Assembly (NCBI RefSeq): GCF_032813545.1
Contig: NZ_CP136520.1
Span: forward strand, 5,388,001 to 5,452,000
DNA from: Nodosilinea sp. E11
Lineage (GTDB): Bacteria > Cyanobacteriota > Cyanobacteriia > Phormidesmidales > Phormidesmidaceae
Reading direction: 5' to 3'
Length of the DNA: 64,000 bases
Below the pieces are notes generated by a model, which saw only the letters and a list, made by a program, of their open reading frames with translations, was not told the DNA's origin and searched no databases. The translations under genes were made by a program, and so were the position numbers. Below, piece by piece: positions 50,334 to 59,424 of the stretch; the stretch's first letter is position 1; the number at the start of each line of letters is the position of its first letter.

Positions 50334-50374
50334 GGGACGGGTAAGAAAATAAGCCAATTGCTGACTTTCCTATT

Positions 50375-50398
50375 GGTGCATTGCTACGCGAATGCACC
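50375..50398. repeat. GTAGGGTGCAT palindromic repeat, second copy
   Basis: GGTGCATT (50375-50382) and AATGCACC (50391-50398), in inverted orientation to the copy at 45672-45701. It contains an ATG at 50392 that can be mistaken for the start of the RND permease gene. Confidence 0.65.
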
Positions 50399-50400
50399 CT

Positions 50401-50487
50401 ACCTCCACCCCTCCACCCCTTCACTCCTCCACCCCTTCACCCCTCCACCCCTTCACCCCTCCACCCCTTCACTCCTCTTCCCCCTCC
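50401..50487. repeat. CCACCCCTTCACCCCT heptamer array
   Basis: About twelve 7-base units (CTCCACC, CCTTCAC variants) in tandem between the palindromic repeat and the ATG of the RND permease gene. In frame they would encode a Thr/Pro/Leu-rich leader, which I regard as non-coding. A shorter relative lies at 53636-53672. Confidence 0.7.
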
Positions 50488-53400
50488 ATGCTTAACGCAA
50501 TTCTCAAATGGTCGATCGCCCAGCGCTGGATTGTGGTCATTGCCACCGTCCTCGTCACCCTCTACGGTCTGCGCACCCTGGGCGACATGTCGCTGGATGT
50601 GTTTCCCAGCTTTGCCCCGCCCCAGGTGGAAATTCAGGCGGAGGCACCGGGGTTGGCTCCTGAGGAAGTGGAGTCCCTAGTGACGCTGCCGATTGAGAGT
50701 GCCGTCAACGGTACCCCTGGCGTGACTGCCGTGCGATCGACCTCCGTCGCGGGGGCATCAGCGGTGCGGGTCGTGTTTAGCTGGGACACCGATGTCTACC
50801 AGGCCCGCCAGCTAATCACCGAGCGGCTGCAACAGGCCCAGACCCGCCTGCCCGAAGGGGTAGAATCGCCCCAGCTGGCTCCCCTCAACTCGCCCCTGGG
50901 CATCGTGCTGGAATACGCCTTCACCGCCGACACTACCTCCCTGATGGATCTGCGGCAACAGGTCGATCGCCAAGTCACCAACCGCCTGCTGGCAGTACCC
51001 GGCGTTACCCAAATTACGGTCTTTGGCGGCGAAGAGCGCCAGTACCAGGTCTTGGTAGACCCGGCCAAGCTCAGCGCCTTTGGCGTCACCCTGGCCCAGG
51101 TCAGCGAAGCCGCTGCCGCCGCCAACCAGAATGGGGCTGGGGGCTACCTGATCGATGCCGACCAGGAACTGCTGATTCGCGGTATTGGTCGCGTTGAAGC
51201 GATTGAAGACTTGCAGCGATCGGTGGTGGCAGCGCGACAGGGAACACCGGTGCTGCTGCAAGACGTGGCCACCGTCACCCTTGGCCCCGCCCTCAAGCGC
51301 GGCGACGGCAGCCTCAATGGCCAACCCGCCCTGGTGATGCTAATCAACAAGCAGCCCCTGGCCGACACGCTGACGGTGACGAAACAAATTGAAGCAGCCC
51401 TGGAGGAAGTCGGCCCCAGCCTACCGGGGGATGTCGCGATCACCCGTACCTTTCGCCAGGCCGACTTTATCGAAGCCTCGGTGCGCAATGTGCGAGACTC
51501 GCTGCGCGACGGCATCATTATTGTGTCGGTGATTTTGCTGCTGTTTTTAATGAACTGGCGCACGGCGGCGATCACCCTCAGCGCCATTCCCATGTCGCTG
51601 CTGATCTGTCTGATTTTGCTGCACTGGCTGGGCCTTAGCGTCAACACCATGACCCTGGGTGGCCTGGCGGTGGCGATCGGATCGGTGGTCGATGACTCGA
51701 TTGTGGATATGGAGAACTGCTACCGGGGGCTGCGGCGCAACCGGGAGCTGGGCAATCCCAAGCACCCCTTTCAGGTGGTCTACGACACCTCGGTGGAGGT
51801 GCGCACCAGCGTGCTGTTTTCCACGGTGATTATCGCGGTAATCTTTGCGCCGATTTTTAGCTTGAGCGGGGTGGAGGGGCGCATTTTTGCGCCCATGGGT
51901 ATTGCTTACCTGGTGGCGATTTTTGCCTCCACCTTGGTGGCGCTCACCCTCTCCCCCGCCCTCTGCGCCTTTCTGCTGGCCAGCGCCCCCCTGCCAGAGG
52001 AAGACACCTGGGTGTCGCGCCACAGCCAGCGGCTCTACCATCCGGCACTACGGCTGGCGTTGGGGAATTCTCGGCTGATTTTGCTGATTGCTCTGGGGGC
52101 ACTGGTGGCATCGCTGGCCATGTTGCCCGCCTTGGGGCGCGTATTTTTGCCCGAGTTTCAGGAGCGATCGCTGGTGGCTTCGATGAACCTGTTCCCCGGC
52201 AGTTCCCTGGCGGCGACTAACCGGGCTGGGCTGGCGGTGCAGAATGCGCTCAGGGATGACCCCCGCTTTGAGACTATTCAAATGCGATCGGGGCGATCGC
52301 CGGGCGACCCCCACGTCGTGGGTTCTAACTTTGCCGAGCTGGATATTGAGCTGAGTGACGCCGGGATGCAAGACCGCGAAGCCACCCTGGAGGCACTGCG
52401 GACAGAATTCGAGAAAATCCCCGGTGCCCCCGCCAGCGTGGGGGGCTTTGTCTCCCACCGCATGGATGAGGTGCTGTCGGGGGTACGCAGTGCGATCGCC
52501 GTCAAGATCTTTGGCCCTGACCTGGCCGAGCTGCGCCGCCTGGGCACCGCCGTCACCGAGGTCATGGCCAATGTCGAAGGCGTGGTCGATCTGCAACTTG
52601 CGCCCCAGTTGCCCGTACGCCAGGTGCAGGTGCGCTTTGATCGCGAGGCCGCCGCCCGCTATGGCCTGACCATGGGTGCGCTGGCCAACACCATCGAAAC
52701 TGCGCTAAATGGGCGAGTCGTCTCCCAGGTGCTCGAAAATCAGCAGTTGTTTGACCTGGTGGTGTGGTTTACCCCCAGCGCCCGCCAAAACCTCGACACC
52801 CTGCGCAACCTGCTGATCGACACCCCCGACGGCCAGCGCATTCCCCTGACCCAGCTGGCCCAGGTCGACTACGGCACCGGGCCAAACTCTATCAGCCGCG
52901 AGAATGTATCGCGGTTGATCGTGGTGTCGTCGAACGTAGCCGATCGCGATCTGGGCTCGGTGATCGCCGACATTCAGTCCCAGGTGCGTCAGCAAATCAC
53001 CCTCCCACCCGGCTACTTCATTCAGTACGGCGGCCAGTTTGAGTCAGAGCAGCGGGCCACCCAAAACCTGCTGGTGTTTGGAGCCTTGGCCCTGGTGGTG
53101 ATTTCGGTGCTGATGTATTTCACCGTCAAGTCATTCCCGGCTACGGTGATGATTATGCTGAATCTGCCGCTGGCGATCGTGGGGGGTGTGTTCTCCGTGG
53201 CCCTGAGCGGCGGCGTGCTCTCGGTAGCGTCTCTGGTCGGCTTCATCACCCTGTTTGGGGTGGCGGTGCGCAACGGCCTGCTGCTGGTCGATAACTACAA
53301 CCAAAAGCTCGCCACCGGCATGCCCCTGCCCCAGGTGCTCTACGCCGGGTCGATGGAACGGCTCAATGCCATTCTGATGACCGCCTTTACCTCGGCCCTG

Positions 53401-53631
53401 GGGATGCTGCCCCTGGTGATCAGTAGCGGCCCCGGTCGCGAGATCTTGCAGCCCCTGGCGGTGGTGGTGTTGGGGGGCCTGTTTACCTCCACCGCGCTGA
53501 CGCTGCTGGTGCTGCCGGCCCTCTATGCCCAGTTTGGTCGCTACCTGGGGGCGATCGCAGTCCATAGCCCGATCCAACCCGATGCAGAGATAACCCCCAT
53601 CCCCCAAAACCAACCCGTTAGCCCCCTCTAA
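50488..53631 (+). CDS. RND efflux permease, heavy-metal (CusA/CzcA)-like
   Basis: 1047 residues from MLNAILKWSIAQRWIVV. Standard RND topology: TM1 at about 13-30, porter domains with PEEVESLVTLPIESAVNGTPGV, the TM4 proton relay AIGSVVDDSIVDMENCYRGLRRN with both aspartates, and GVAVRNGLLLVDNYNQ in TM10. The VDDSIVDMEN form and PGV motif place it in the heavy-metal efflux or closely related group. It is in one operon with the adaptor (48735) and the lipoprotein gene (53689). The frame also opens at 50392, but that leader is encoded by repeats. Confidence 0.88.
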   Translation: MLNAILKWSIAQRWIVVIATVLVTLYGLRTLGDMSLDVFPSFAPPQVEIQAEAPGLAPEEVESLVTLPIESAVNGTPGVTAVRSTSVAGASAVRVVFSWDTDVYQARQLITERLQQAQTRLPEGVESPQLAPLNSPLGIVLEYAFTADTTSLMDLRQQVDRQVTNRLLAVPGVTQITVFGGEERQYQVLVDPAKLSAFGVTLAQVSEAAAAANQNGAGGYLIDADQELLIRGIGRVEAIEDLQRSVVAARQGTPVLLQDVATVTLGPALKRGDGSLNGQPALVMLINKQPLADTLTVTKQIEAALEEVGPSLPGDVAITRTFRQADFIEASVRNVRDSLRDGIIIVSVILLLFLMNWRTAAITLSAIPMSLLICLILLHWLGLSVNTMTLGGLAVAIGSVVDDSIVDMENCYRGLRRNRELGNPKHPFQVVYDTSVEVRTSVLFSTVIIAVIFAPIFSLSGVEGRIFAPMGIAYLVAIFASTLVALTLSPALCAFLLASAPLPEEDTWVSRHSQRLYHPALRLALGNSRLILLIALGALVASLAMLPALGRVFLPEFQERSLVASMNLFPGSSLAATNRAGLAVQNALRDDPRFETIQMRSGRSPGDPHVVGSNFAELDIELSDAGMQDREATLEALRTEFEKIPGAPASVGGFVSHRMDEVLSGVRSAIAVKIFGPDLAELRRLGTAVTEVMANVEGVVDLQLAPQLPVRQVQVRFDREAAARYGLTMGALANTIETALNGRVVSQVLENQQLFDLVVWFTPSARQNLDTLRNLLIDTPDGQRIPLTQLAQVDYGTGPNSISRENVSRLIVVSSNVADRDLGSVIADIQSQVRQQITLPPGYFIQYGGQFESEQRATQNLLVFGALALVVISVLMYFTVKSFPATVMIMLNLPLAIVGGVFSVALSGGVLSVASLVGFITLFGVAVRNGLLLVDNYNQKLATGMPLPQVLYAGSMERLNAILMTAFTSALGMLPLVISSGPGREILQPLAVVVLGGLFTSTALTLLVLPALYAQFGRYLGAIAVHSPIQPDAEITPIPQNQPVSPL

Positions 53632-53688
53632 GATCGCTCCACCCCATCCACCCCATTCACCCATCCACCCCTTTTGGAGATTCAACCC

Positions 53689-54164
53689 ATGCGTAACCAA
53701 TTCATTCCTGCCCTACTTCTGACCAGTACCCTGACCCTGGCGGCCTGCGGAGGGGCTGAAACCACCACGGCCCCCGATGTCGCCCCTGAAACTGTAAGCC
53801 CTGCCGCCCCTGAAACCGTTGCTGCTGAAAACACCGATGACCACAGCGCCGCGACCAAAGGCGGCCAAGTGGTCGAAACCGGAGCCTACCACCTGGAACT
53901 GGTGCCCGTCCCCGAAGCCGATGGCATTCACCTCGACCTGTATTTGCAAACCGGCGACACCCACGAGGCAGTAGCCGATGCCACGGTGGTGGCCCAGGTG
54001 CAGCTCCCCGACGGCACCCAGCAGGCGCTGCCAATGGAGTACGATGCGGCGGGCGAGCATTTCTTTGCGTTTTTACCCAGCCAGGCAGCGGGGAATATAG
54101 AACGGTGATTCAGACCGATATCAACGGTGAGAAGGTCAACGCCCGGTTTAGCTTTGCCAAGTAG
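53689..54164 (+). pseudogene. Frameshifted lipoprotein gene of the efflux operon
   Basis: From MRNQFIPALLLTSTLTLAACGG (lipobox Cys about residue 21) the frame reads as a small periplasmic lipoprotein with an immunoglobulin-like fold: HLELVPVPEADGIHLDLYLQTGD, ADATVVAQVQLPDGTQQALPM. It stops at 54108 after PSQAAGNIER. One extra base in the run GGGG near 54090 would instead give [26 protein letters not shown], ending at 54164, a natural ending for this kind of protein. So a single-base loss has removed about 20 residues, or it is a sequencing error in a homopolymer. It is the third gene after the RND adaptor and permease and may bind the exported metal. Confidence 0.72.
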
Positions 54165-55329
54165 GGCGATATCTGGGGAAGACTTTACCCGGTTGAGGTG
54201 TCGGGTACCAGGGCTGGAAGGCTAATGACATGTTGCGGTTGGCAAAGTTGTCGGCCACTTCGCGCAGGGCCAGTTCTCGCAGCGCCACCAGATTGCGTCT
54301 CTGAAAGAAATGTTGCAGCGCCTGATCGATTTTAGCTGGGGCATAGATTTTGCCCTCCTGCAATCGCTCTTGCAAAGTTTCAGGGGTAACGTCGATCACT
54401 ACCACCTCATCGGCTTCGTCAAGCAGGCGGTCGGGCACCTGTTCGCGCACCACCACCCCAGCAATTTTGTGCACCAGATCATTCAGACTCTCCAGGTGCT
54501 GAATATTAATGGTGGAATACACATCAATCCCCGCCTCTAAAATTACCTCCACATCTTGGTAGCGCTTTTCTTGTAGAGAGCCGGGGACATTGGTATGGGC
54601 CAGTTCGTCAATCCCGAAGATCAGCCAGCCCTGTTTGGGGTTGCCAGCCATATGGCCGTAGGTAAGAATCAGCCCGGCGGGAATCACCAGCATGATTACG
54701 GTTTCGAGCAGGTTGGTGAAGTTGTTGGGGTTCTCAAAGGGGTGGGCCGAGTTGATGCCAAAGAAGCCGCCGCCGTTTTCACCTAGCTCTTTAATGATTT
54801 CAAAGTGGGCCACGGGGCCACGGGCGATGAACTGGGTGGCTCCCTCTAGGGTGGTGGCCTGGGCGGGGGCGGCGAAGGTCTCAGGCACTCCGGCAATCAG
54901 CAGGGCGATCGCCCCCACAATTGAAATTGGCAGCAAAATGTGGGTGATCGACACAATCAAATCGGTGTAGAAATTTCCCAGGGGTCGCCCCGTCAGCCCG
55001 CGAATAAAAGCGATCGCCACCGCAATGCCCGTCGCTGCCGAGGTAAACATCAAAAACCCCAGCGCCCCCACCTGGCTGAAATAGCTGTAGGTGGTTTCGC
55101 CAGAATAGTGCTGCTGGTTGGTGTTGGTGGTAAAGGAAATGGCGGTGTGCAGACCTAGATCCCAGCTTGGGGCAGGGAGCCCAGTGGGGTTCAGAGGCAG
55201 CACCCCCTGGAGCATAAAGGTGGCGTAGACCAGCACCATCATCATCAGGTTGCTGATCAGCACGGCGCGAATGTATTGCCCGCCGGTCATCGAGCGACCA
55301 TTTGACTCAAAAATTGAGGACAGAAACAT
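54148..55329 (-). pseudogene. In-frame KdpA-KdpD fusion remnant
   Basis: 393 codons without a stop. Residues 1-238 are the middle of KdpA, the potassium-translocating subunit of the Kdp ATPase: two of its four selectivity loops are present ([13 protein letters not shown] and [15 protein letters not shown]). About 60-70 N-terminal residues are missing, as is everything after [14 protein letters not shown]. Residues 240-355 are the N-terminal sensor domain of KdpD ([42 protein letters not shown], then [20 protein letters not shown]). The join is near 54610-54620. The deletion removed the rest of kdpA, kdpB, kdpC and the start of kdpD. A working potassium pump cannot result. Confidence 0.85.
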
Positions 55330-55352
55330 AGCGCATCAGAAAACGAGCGACT

Positions 55353-55595
55353 CTAAGCCACCTTTTGCTTGAGTTGCAGAAAATTTTCTAAGGCCGGTGA
55401 GATAGAAGGATTCATGGCGATCGCAATTAGCGAATCCCCATCTTGAATAATTGGATTGTCATGAGCATGAATTAATTTTTCTGCCCGCACCAACCCTAAA
55501 AAATGACAGCCCTCGGGCATCTCAACCGCCTCAAGGGGCTGACCCAGATGGACACTGTGAAAATAGATGGTGCAGGTTAAGATCTTCGCCTTCAT
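55353..55595 (-). CDS. Small TrkA-C (RCK_C)-like protein linked to kdp
   Basis: 80 residues. LGQPLEAVEMPEGCHFLGLVRAEKLIHAHDNPIIQDGDSLIAIAM matches the ligand-binding C-terminal domain of TrkA/RCK proteins (unique strand order LxxLxLPEGxxVxxVxRxGxxxxPxxxTxLxxGDxLxV), here without the nucleotide-binding domain. A GGGAG site precedes the ATG. It lies 23 bases before the KdpA-KdpD remnant and was probably part of the original kdp operon as a regulator. Confidence 0.7.
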   Translation of the reverse strand: MKAKILTCTIYFHSVHLGQPLEAVEMPEGCHFLGLVRAEKLIHAHDNPIIQDGDSLIAIAMNPSISPALENFLQLKQKVA

Positions 55596-55884
55596 GGAAT
55601 TGCTCCCTAGCCAGACAATACACAGAACACCTCTATTCTGATGCTTTAATTGACAAAAACAAGGTATGGAAGGCTGTTTACAGCGAAATTATATTGACCC
55701 ATCTAAACCACAGACATACAAGTGTTTAGATAATCAATAAGTCACCTATATCATTTGATATAAACACTGCCAATCGCCCCAAAATAATGCCTAGAATAGA
55801 TTGACAAGTTGTCCAGATTAGAGCGTGCCAACGTTAAGAACGTTCTAACGTTGGCACGCTCCGGCCCCCTCCCCCTCCCTCTCC
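55596..55884. other. Intergenic with large hairpin
   Basis: Spacer between the divergent TrkA-C-like gene and the histidine kinase gene; AT-rich up to 55810, then the palindrome at 55821-55861. Confidence 0.4.
55821..55861. repeat. Perfect 16-bp hairpin with AACGTT core
   Basis: Arms GAGCGTGCCAACGTTA (55821-55836) and its exact complement (55846-55861); the 9-base centre AGAACGTTC is itself palindromic. It lies 24 bases before the histidine kinase start. The AACGTT theme recurs in the repeats at 3371 and 13241 and again at 57003-57025. Confidence 0.7.
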
Positions 55885-57018
55885 ATGCGCCGCCTCAAAC
55901 CCAATTGGCAACGAACCCACTGGCTGATTGCCGCCCTCTTTGTTGTGGTGATTGTGTTGGAATACAGCACGCCGCCGCCCTACGTGTTTGGCTATCTATA
56001 CATTGGGGCGGTGTTGCTGGCCAGTGGACGTCTGGGGCGGGGGGCGACGCGATGGGTGACGGCGATCGCCATTGCCCTCACACTGCTCAATCTGGTGATC
56101 CCTGGACTGGAGCCGATTACTACAGTGACCATTGCCAACCGGGCGATCACCGTGCTGGCGCTGGCGGTGACGGGGTGGCTGAGCGATCGCATTCAGCGCT
56201 ACGAAAAGGCCATTACCCATCAGCACGCTCAAATCTTGGCTCAGGCCCAGCTGGCCCGCATGCGGGAAGACTTTGTTTCAACCCTGACCCACGACCTCAA
56301 AACACCGCTGCTGGGAGCGTTAGAGACGCTTCACGCCCTAGAGGCTGAGCAGTTTGGGGCGGTTACCTCGGCTCAGCGCCGGGCGATCGCCATCATGACC
56401 CGCAGCCACCAGACCACTCTGCAACTGGTCGAAACCCTGATGGATGTCTACCGCAACGACAGCGAGGGGCTGCGACTCAACCCCACAGCGGTCGATGTGG
56501 TCGCCCTGGCGGAGGACACGATCATGCAGCTCACGGCCCTGGCCACTTCTCGACAGGTGCGCATTCGCCTGCACCAGGGAGAATCCGACTTTCGCCAGCC
56601 CTGCTGGGTCAGGGCCGATGTACTCCAGCTTCAGCGGGTGCTGAGCAACCTGATAGCCAACGCCATTCACCATTCCCTGCGGGGCAGCCTGGTGGAAGTG
56701 GTGATTCGCCCCAAGGGCGATGATTGCCTGGTGCAGGTGCTCGACCAGGGCCAGGGCATCGCCGCCAATGAAATGGCCTATCTGTTTGAGCGGTTTTACC
56801 AGGGCCACAGCGATCGCCAGGCTAAGGGCACCGGGCTGGGCCTCTACCTCAGCCGCCAGATTGTGGAAGCCCATGGCGGCACCATCTGGGCTGAGTCGCG
56901 CCAGCCCAGGGGCGCACTGTTTGCCTTCCGGCTACCCGCCCAGCCCCCGGTGCAGGATAATATAGTCTTAGCCAGTCCGGCTAAGACTATATTATCCTGC
57001 ACAACGTTCCAACGTTAA
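55885..57018 (+). CDS. Sensor histidine kinase
   Basis: 377 residues. The N-terminal part has three to four membrane segments (THWLIAALFVVVIVLEYS at about 11-28, YLYIGAVLLASGRLG and WVTAIAIALTLLNLVIP). The dimerisation helix has the phosphoaccepting His in FVSTLTHDLKTPLLGAL (about residue 138). N box LSNLIANAIHHS, G1 LDQGQGIA, F box YLFERFYQGH and G2 GTGLGLYLSRQIVEAHGG are all present. The last 25 codons (after LPAQPP) are encoded by a perfect hairpin, so the natural C-terminus was probably near LPAQPP. It overlaps nothing and is followed 17 bases later by its response regulator. The sensed signal is unknown. Confidence 0.88.
   Translation: MRRLKPNWQRTHWLIAALFVVVIVLEYSTPPPYVFGYLYIGAVLLASGRLGRGATRWVTAIAIALTLLNLVIPGLEPITTVTIANRAITVLALAVTGWLSDRIQRYEKAITHQHAQILAQAQLARMREDFVSTLTHDLKTPLLGALETLHALEAEQFGAVTSAQRRAIAIMTRSHQTTLQLVETLMDVYRNDSEGLRLNPTAVDVVALAEDTIMQLTALATSRQVRIRLHQGESDFRQPCWVRADVLQLQRVLSNLIANAIHHSLRGSLVEVVIRPKGDDCLVQVLDQGQGIAANEMAYLFERFYQGHSDRQAKGTGLGLYLSRQIVEAHGGTIWAESRQPRGALFAFRLPAQPPVQDNIVLASPAKTILSCTTFQR
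56950..57002. repeat. Perfect 24-bp hairpin inside the end of the kinase gene
   Basis: Arms 56950-56973 and 56979-57002 are exact complements around AGTCC. The left arm contains ATAATATAGTCTTAGCC. It is read in frame as the kinase's last residues and may end or attenuate the transcript between the kinase and the regulator gene. No T-run follows. Confidence 0.75.
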
Positions 57019-57035
57019 AACGTTGCTGAGTTTCC

Positions 57036-57704
57036 ATGACCGACCAGCCGATCGCAATCCTCCTGGTCGAAGACGATGAGCTGTTTCGTTTGGGCCTGAC
57101 TACCCGGTTGCAGCAGGAACCGACGCTGCACATTGCCGCCGAAGCAGAGGACGGCGAAATGGCGATCGCCCTGGTTAACCAGCAGCCCTTCGACGTAGTG
57201 CTGCTGGATATTGGCTTGCCAGGGATTGGCGGTATTGAAGCCTGCCGCCAGATCAAGCAGCAGCACCCTGACTTGCCGGTGCTAGCCCTCACCTCCCACA
57301 ACCAGCCTGCCCTGATTGCCCGGCTGATCGAAGCCCAGGCCCAGGGCTATTGCGTCAAGGGTATTGCTGCCGAGGCGCTGGTGTTGGCGATTCGCTCAGT
57401 CGCTCTAGGGGCTACCTGGTGGGATGCGATCGCCTCCCAGGCAATTCAGGCCGCATTCCAGGCCCCCCCACTAGAACTGCCCCCTGCCGCTGCTCTGACG
57501 ACCTCGCCCACCCTCACCAAGCGCGAGCAAGAAATTCTAGCGCTGATGGCCGCCGGACAGAGCAATCAGGAAATTGCCGAAACCCTCTACATCGCTCCCG
57601 GCACGGTGCGGGTTCATGTTCACGCCATTTTGCAAAAGCTGGAGGTGCGCGATCGCACCCAGGCCGTCATCCTGGCGATGCAGCTTGGTCTAGTTTCGCC
57701 CTAG
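57036..57704 (+). CDS. NarL/LuxR-type response regulator
   Basis: 222 residues. Receiver: ILLVEDDELFR, phosphoacceptor in VVLLDIGLPGIGG (about residue 57), and VLALTSHN with GYCVKG as the Lys loop. The linker is Pro/Ala-rich. The C-terminal LuxR helix-turn-helix is LTKREQEILALMAAGQSNQEIAETLYIAPGTVRVHVHAILQKL. It is paired with the kinase 17 bases upstream. Target genes are unknown; the neighbouring kdp remnant is on the other strand and not an obvious target. Confidence 0.9.
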   Translation: MTDQPIAILLVEDDELFRLGLTTRLQQEPTLHIAAEAEDGEMAIALVNQQPFDVVLLDIGLPGIGGIEACRQIKQQHPDLPVLALTSHNQPALIARLIEAQAQGYCVKGIAAEALVLAIRSVALGATWWDAIASQAIQAAFQAPPLELPPAAALTTSPTLTKREQEILALMAAGQSNQEIAETLYIAPGTVRVHVHAILQKLEVRDRTQAVILAMQLGLVSP

Positions 57705-57729
57705 AAAAATAGGCGTTTTTGAGTAGCGG

Positions 57730-57895
57730 TATGACTTTGCAAAAAATGAAAGGAAAGCTGAAGCTCCAGCAGCTGAGACGAGCTCTGATCAAACGGCATA
57801 GTGGCCCCGGGGGGTAGGACATGGTCTACCTCCATCCGGTCTTCTGCCCTGAAATAAAGACCACAGGCCGGGCACTTCCCTGACTGTCGTTTTAG
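57730..57895 (-). pseudogene. HNH fragment of a group II intron protein
   Basis: In frame with the transposase fragment upstream, codons read VLKRQSGKCPACGLYFRAED, then EVDHVLPPG. This is the C-terminal HNH-type endonuclease zinc motif of group II intron reverse transcriptase/maturases (C-x2-C, then DH). After PPG the family pattern is lost. The intron's reverse transcriptase and RNA domains are absent, so only a scar remains, joined to the IS630 end. Confidence 0.65.
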
Positions 57896-58795
57896 TACTT
57901 CAAGATCACGGAGGGCGTCAAAGCAACGGTTGACTAAGGGTTCATCGGCGAGTCGCCAAAGCCGTTCTGCCGGCTGCAACTCGGGTGAATAAGGCGGCAA
58001 TACCTCTAGATGAATGCCGTCGGGTATCACCAGGTCTTTGCAGGTGTGCCATCCAGCCCCATCTATCACCAGCAGAATCTGCTTATGCGGGCCAGCCCCA
58101 ACTTGCTCGGCAAAGGTGGCTAGGGCTTGGTTAAACCAATCGCCATTCACCCGAGGCAGAATCAGCCATTCGGTATCGCCGGTCGTGGGATGAACAAACC
58201 CGTAGAGGTACGTCCACTCATAGCGTGGGTCAACCAGGGCCAACGGTCGCTGCCCGACTTTGGCCCACACCTTGCGAATAATCGGTTTTAAGCGAGGCGA
58301 TGCTCATCAAACGACCAGGCTTCGACCAGGGCCTCAGGATATTGCTGTTCTAGTTCAGCCTTACGCTCCGGGAGTTTTTTTAAACGCCTCCTGGGCTTCC
58401 GGATCGCCTTTGCGATGCCGAGGACGAGGCACTTGCAGGGATTGCTCCAAGCGATTGAGATAGTCCCACCCCCGCTGGGGCCAGACCTTCGCCACCCCAG
58501 TGACTTCAGCGATCACCTGAGCCACCTTAGGCCCACTCCAGCCCCCGTCATCGTCGGGTGGGAATTGTAATCGAGCCTCTAAGTCTTCGAGCTACTTAGA
58601 GTTGAGCAGACTACGAGACTGTTGCGGTCGTTGGGCTTTGCGTCGATTGCGCAGGCCAGCAGCGCCATCACGGTTGTACGCTTTCACCACCTCTCGGGCA
58701 TAGTCATAGTTCAGCCCAACGGCTTTAGCTGCATCGGTCAGGGTCGTTTGCGTGTGAACCGCAACGGCGCTGGGCCTTAGCCTCTGGCAACTCAA
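57896..58795 (-). mobile_element. Decayed IS630-family transposase
   Basis: Pieces of one transposase lie in order on the minus strand. The helix-turn-helix part is TLTDAAKAVGLNYDYAREVV (58795-58592, ends at a stop after LLNSK). The middle is FPPDDDGGWSGPKVAQVIAEVTGVAKVWPQRGWDYL (about 58570-58300). The C-terminal DDE part is LLVIDGAGWHTCKDL then LPPYSPELQPAERLW (58270-57896). Damage includes the stop, a frameshift in an A-run near 58378 and another near 58285. It is inactive. Terminal inverted repeats were not identified. Its right end cuts the GAF-PAS gene. Confidence 0.8.
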
Positions 58796-59424
58796 TGGCC
58801 AGGAGCCCCTATATCCACGCCAATCATCTCAGCGGGCTCATAACCAACCATTGCAGCATAGGCGGAGTTGACCATCACGTAGCGACCTTGGGCATCAAGC
58901 TGAGAAATGCCTTCAACAGCGTTTTCTAAGGCTATGCTGATATTTAGTAGCCTGGTAGCGGTTTGGTGTTGCTCTAAAACGGCCTGCTGCAGCGCTGTAA
59001 CATTTTGGCGCAGCTTTAGCTGGGCCAAAACTTGCTGAGCCAGGGTTTCTAAGGCATTCTGCTGTTGTTGGCTCAAGTCTCGCGGTTCCCTATCGATCAC
59101 GCATAAAGTGCCGATCGCACAGCCGGTGGGAGTTATCAAGGGCGCTCCGGCATAAAAGCCGATATGGGGTGCAAAGAGAACTAGGGGATTGTTGGAAAAC
59201 CGTTGGTCTTGGCGAACATCAGGAACCAGAAAAAGATTAGGTTGCAGAATAGCATAGGTGCAAAATCTAACATCACGGGATGTTTCTGACACGTCCAAGC
59301 CAATCTTTGATTTAAACCACTGACGATCTGAATCAACCAAGCTGATTAGCGCAATTGGCGTCTGACAAATTTGGGCTGCTAGCTCAGCCAACCCATCAAA
59401 GGAGGCTTCTGCTTCGGTATCCAA
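58792..59424 (-). pseudogene. GAF-PAS sensor gene truncated at both ends
   Basis: 210 codons. Residues 1-150 form a GAF domain (LAAQICQTPIALISLVDSDRQWFKSKIGL) closely similar to the first GAF of the large gene next to it. Then comes a coiled linker and the first half of a PAS domain (LENAVEGISQLDAQGRYVMVNSAYAAMVGYEPAEMIG), which ends where the IS630 remnant begins. The frame upstream of the TTG at 59424 still reads GLDTEAEASF, so homology runs into the preceding gene: the 5' end has been lost too. Probably a former GGDEF or kinase gene. Confidence 0.72.

Noticed and set aside
50401..50487. Heptamer array considered as a CRISPR
   Set aside because: Units are 7 bases with no spacers; ordinary short tandem repeat.
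53131..53700. 189-codon minus-strand frame inside the second RND permease gene
   Set aside because: Antisense shadow; composition of Gly/Gln/His typical of such shadows.
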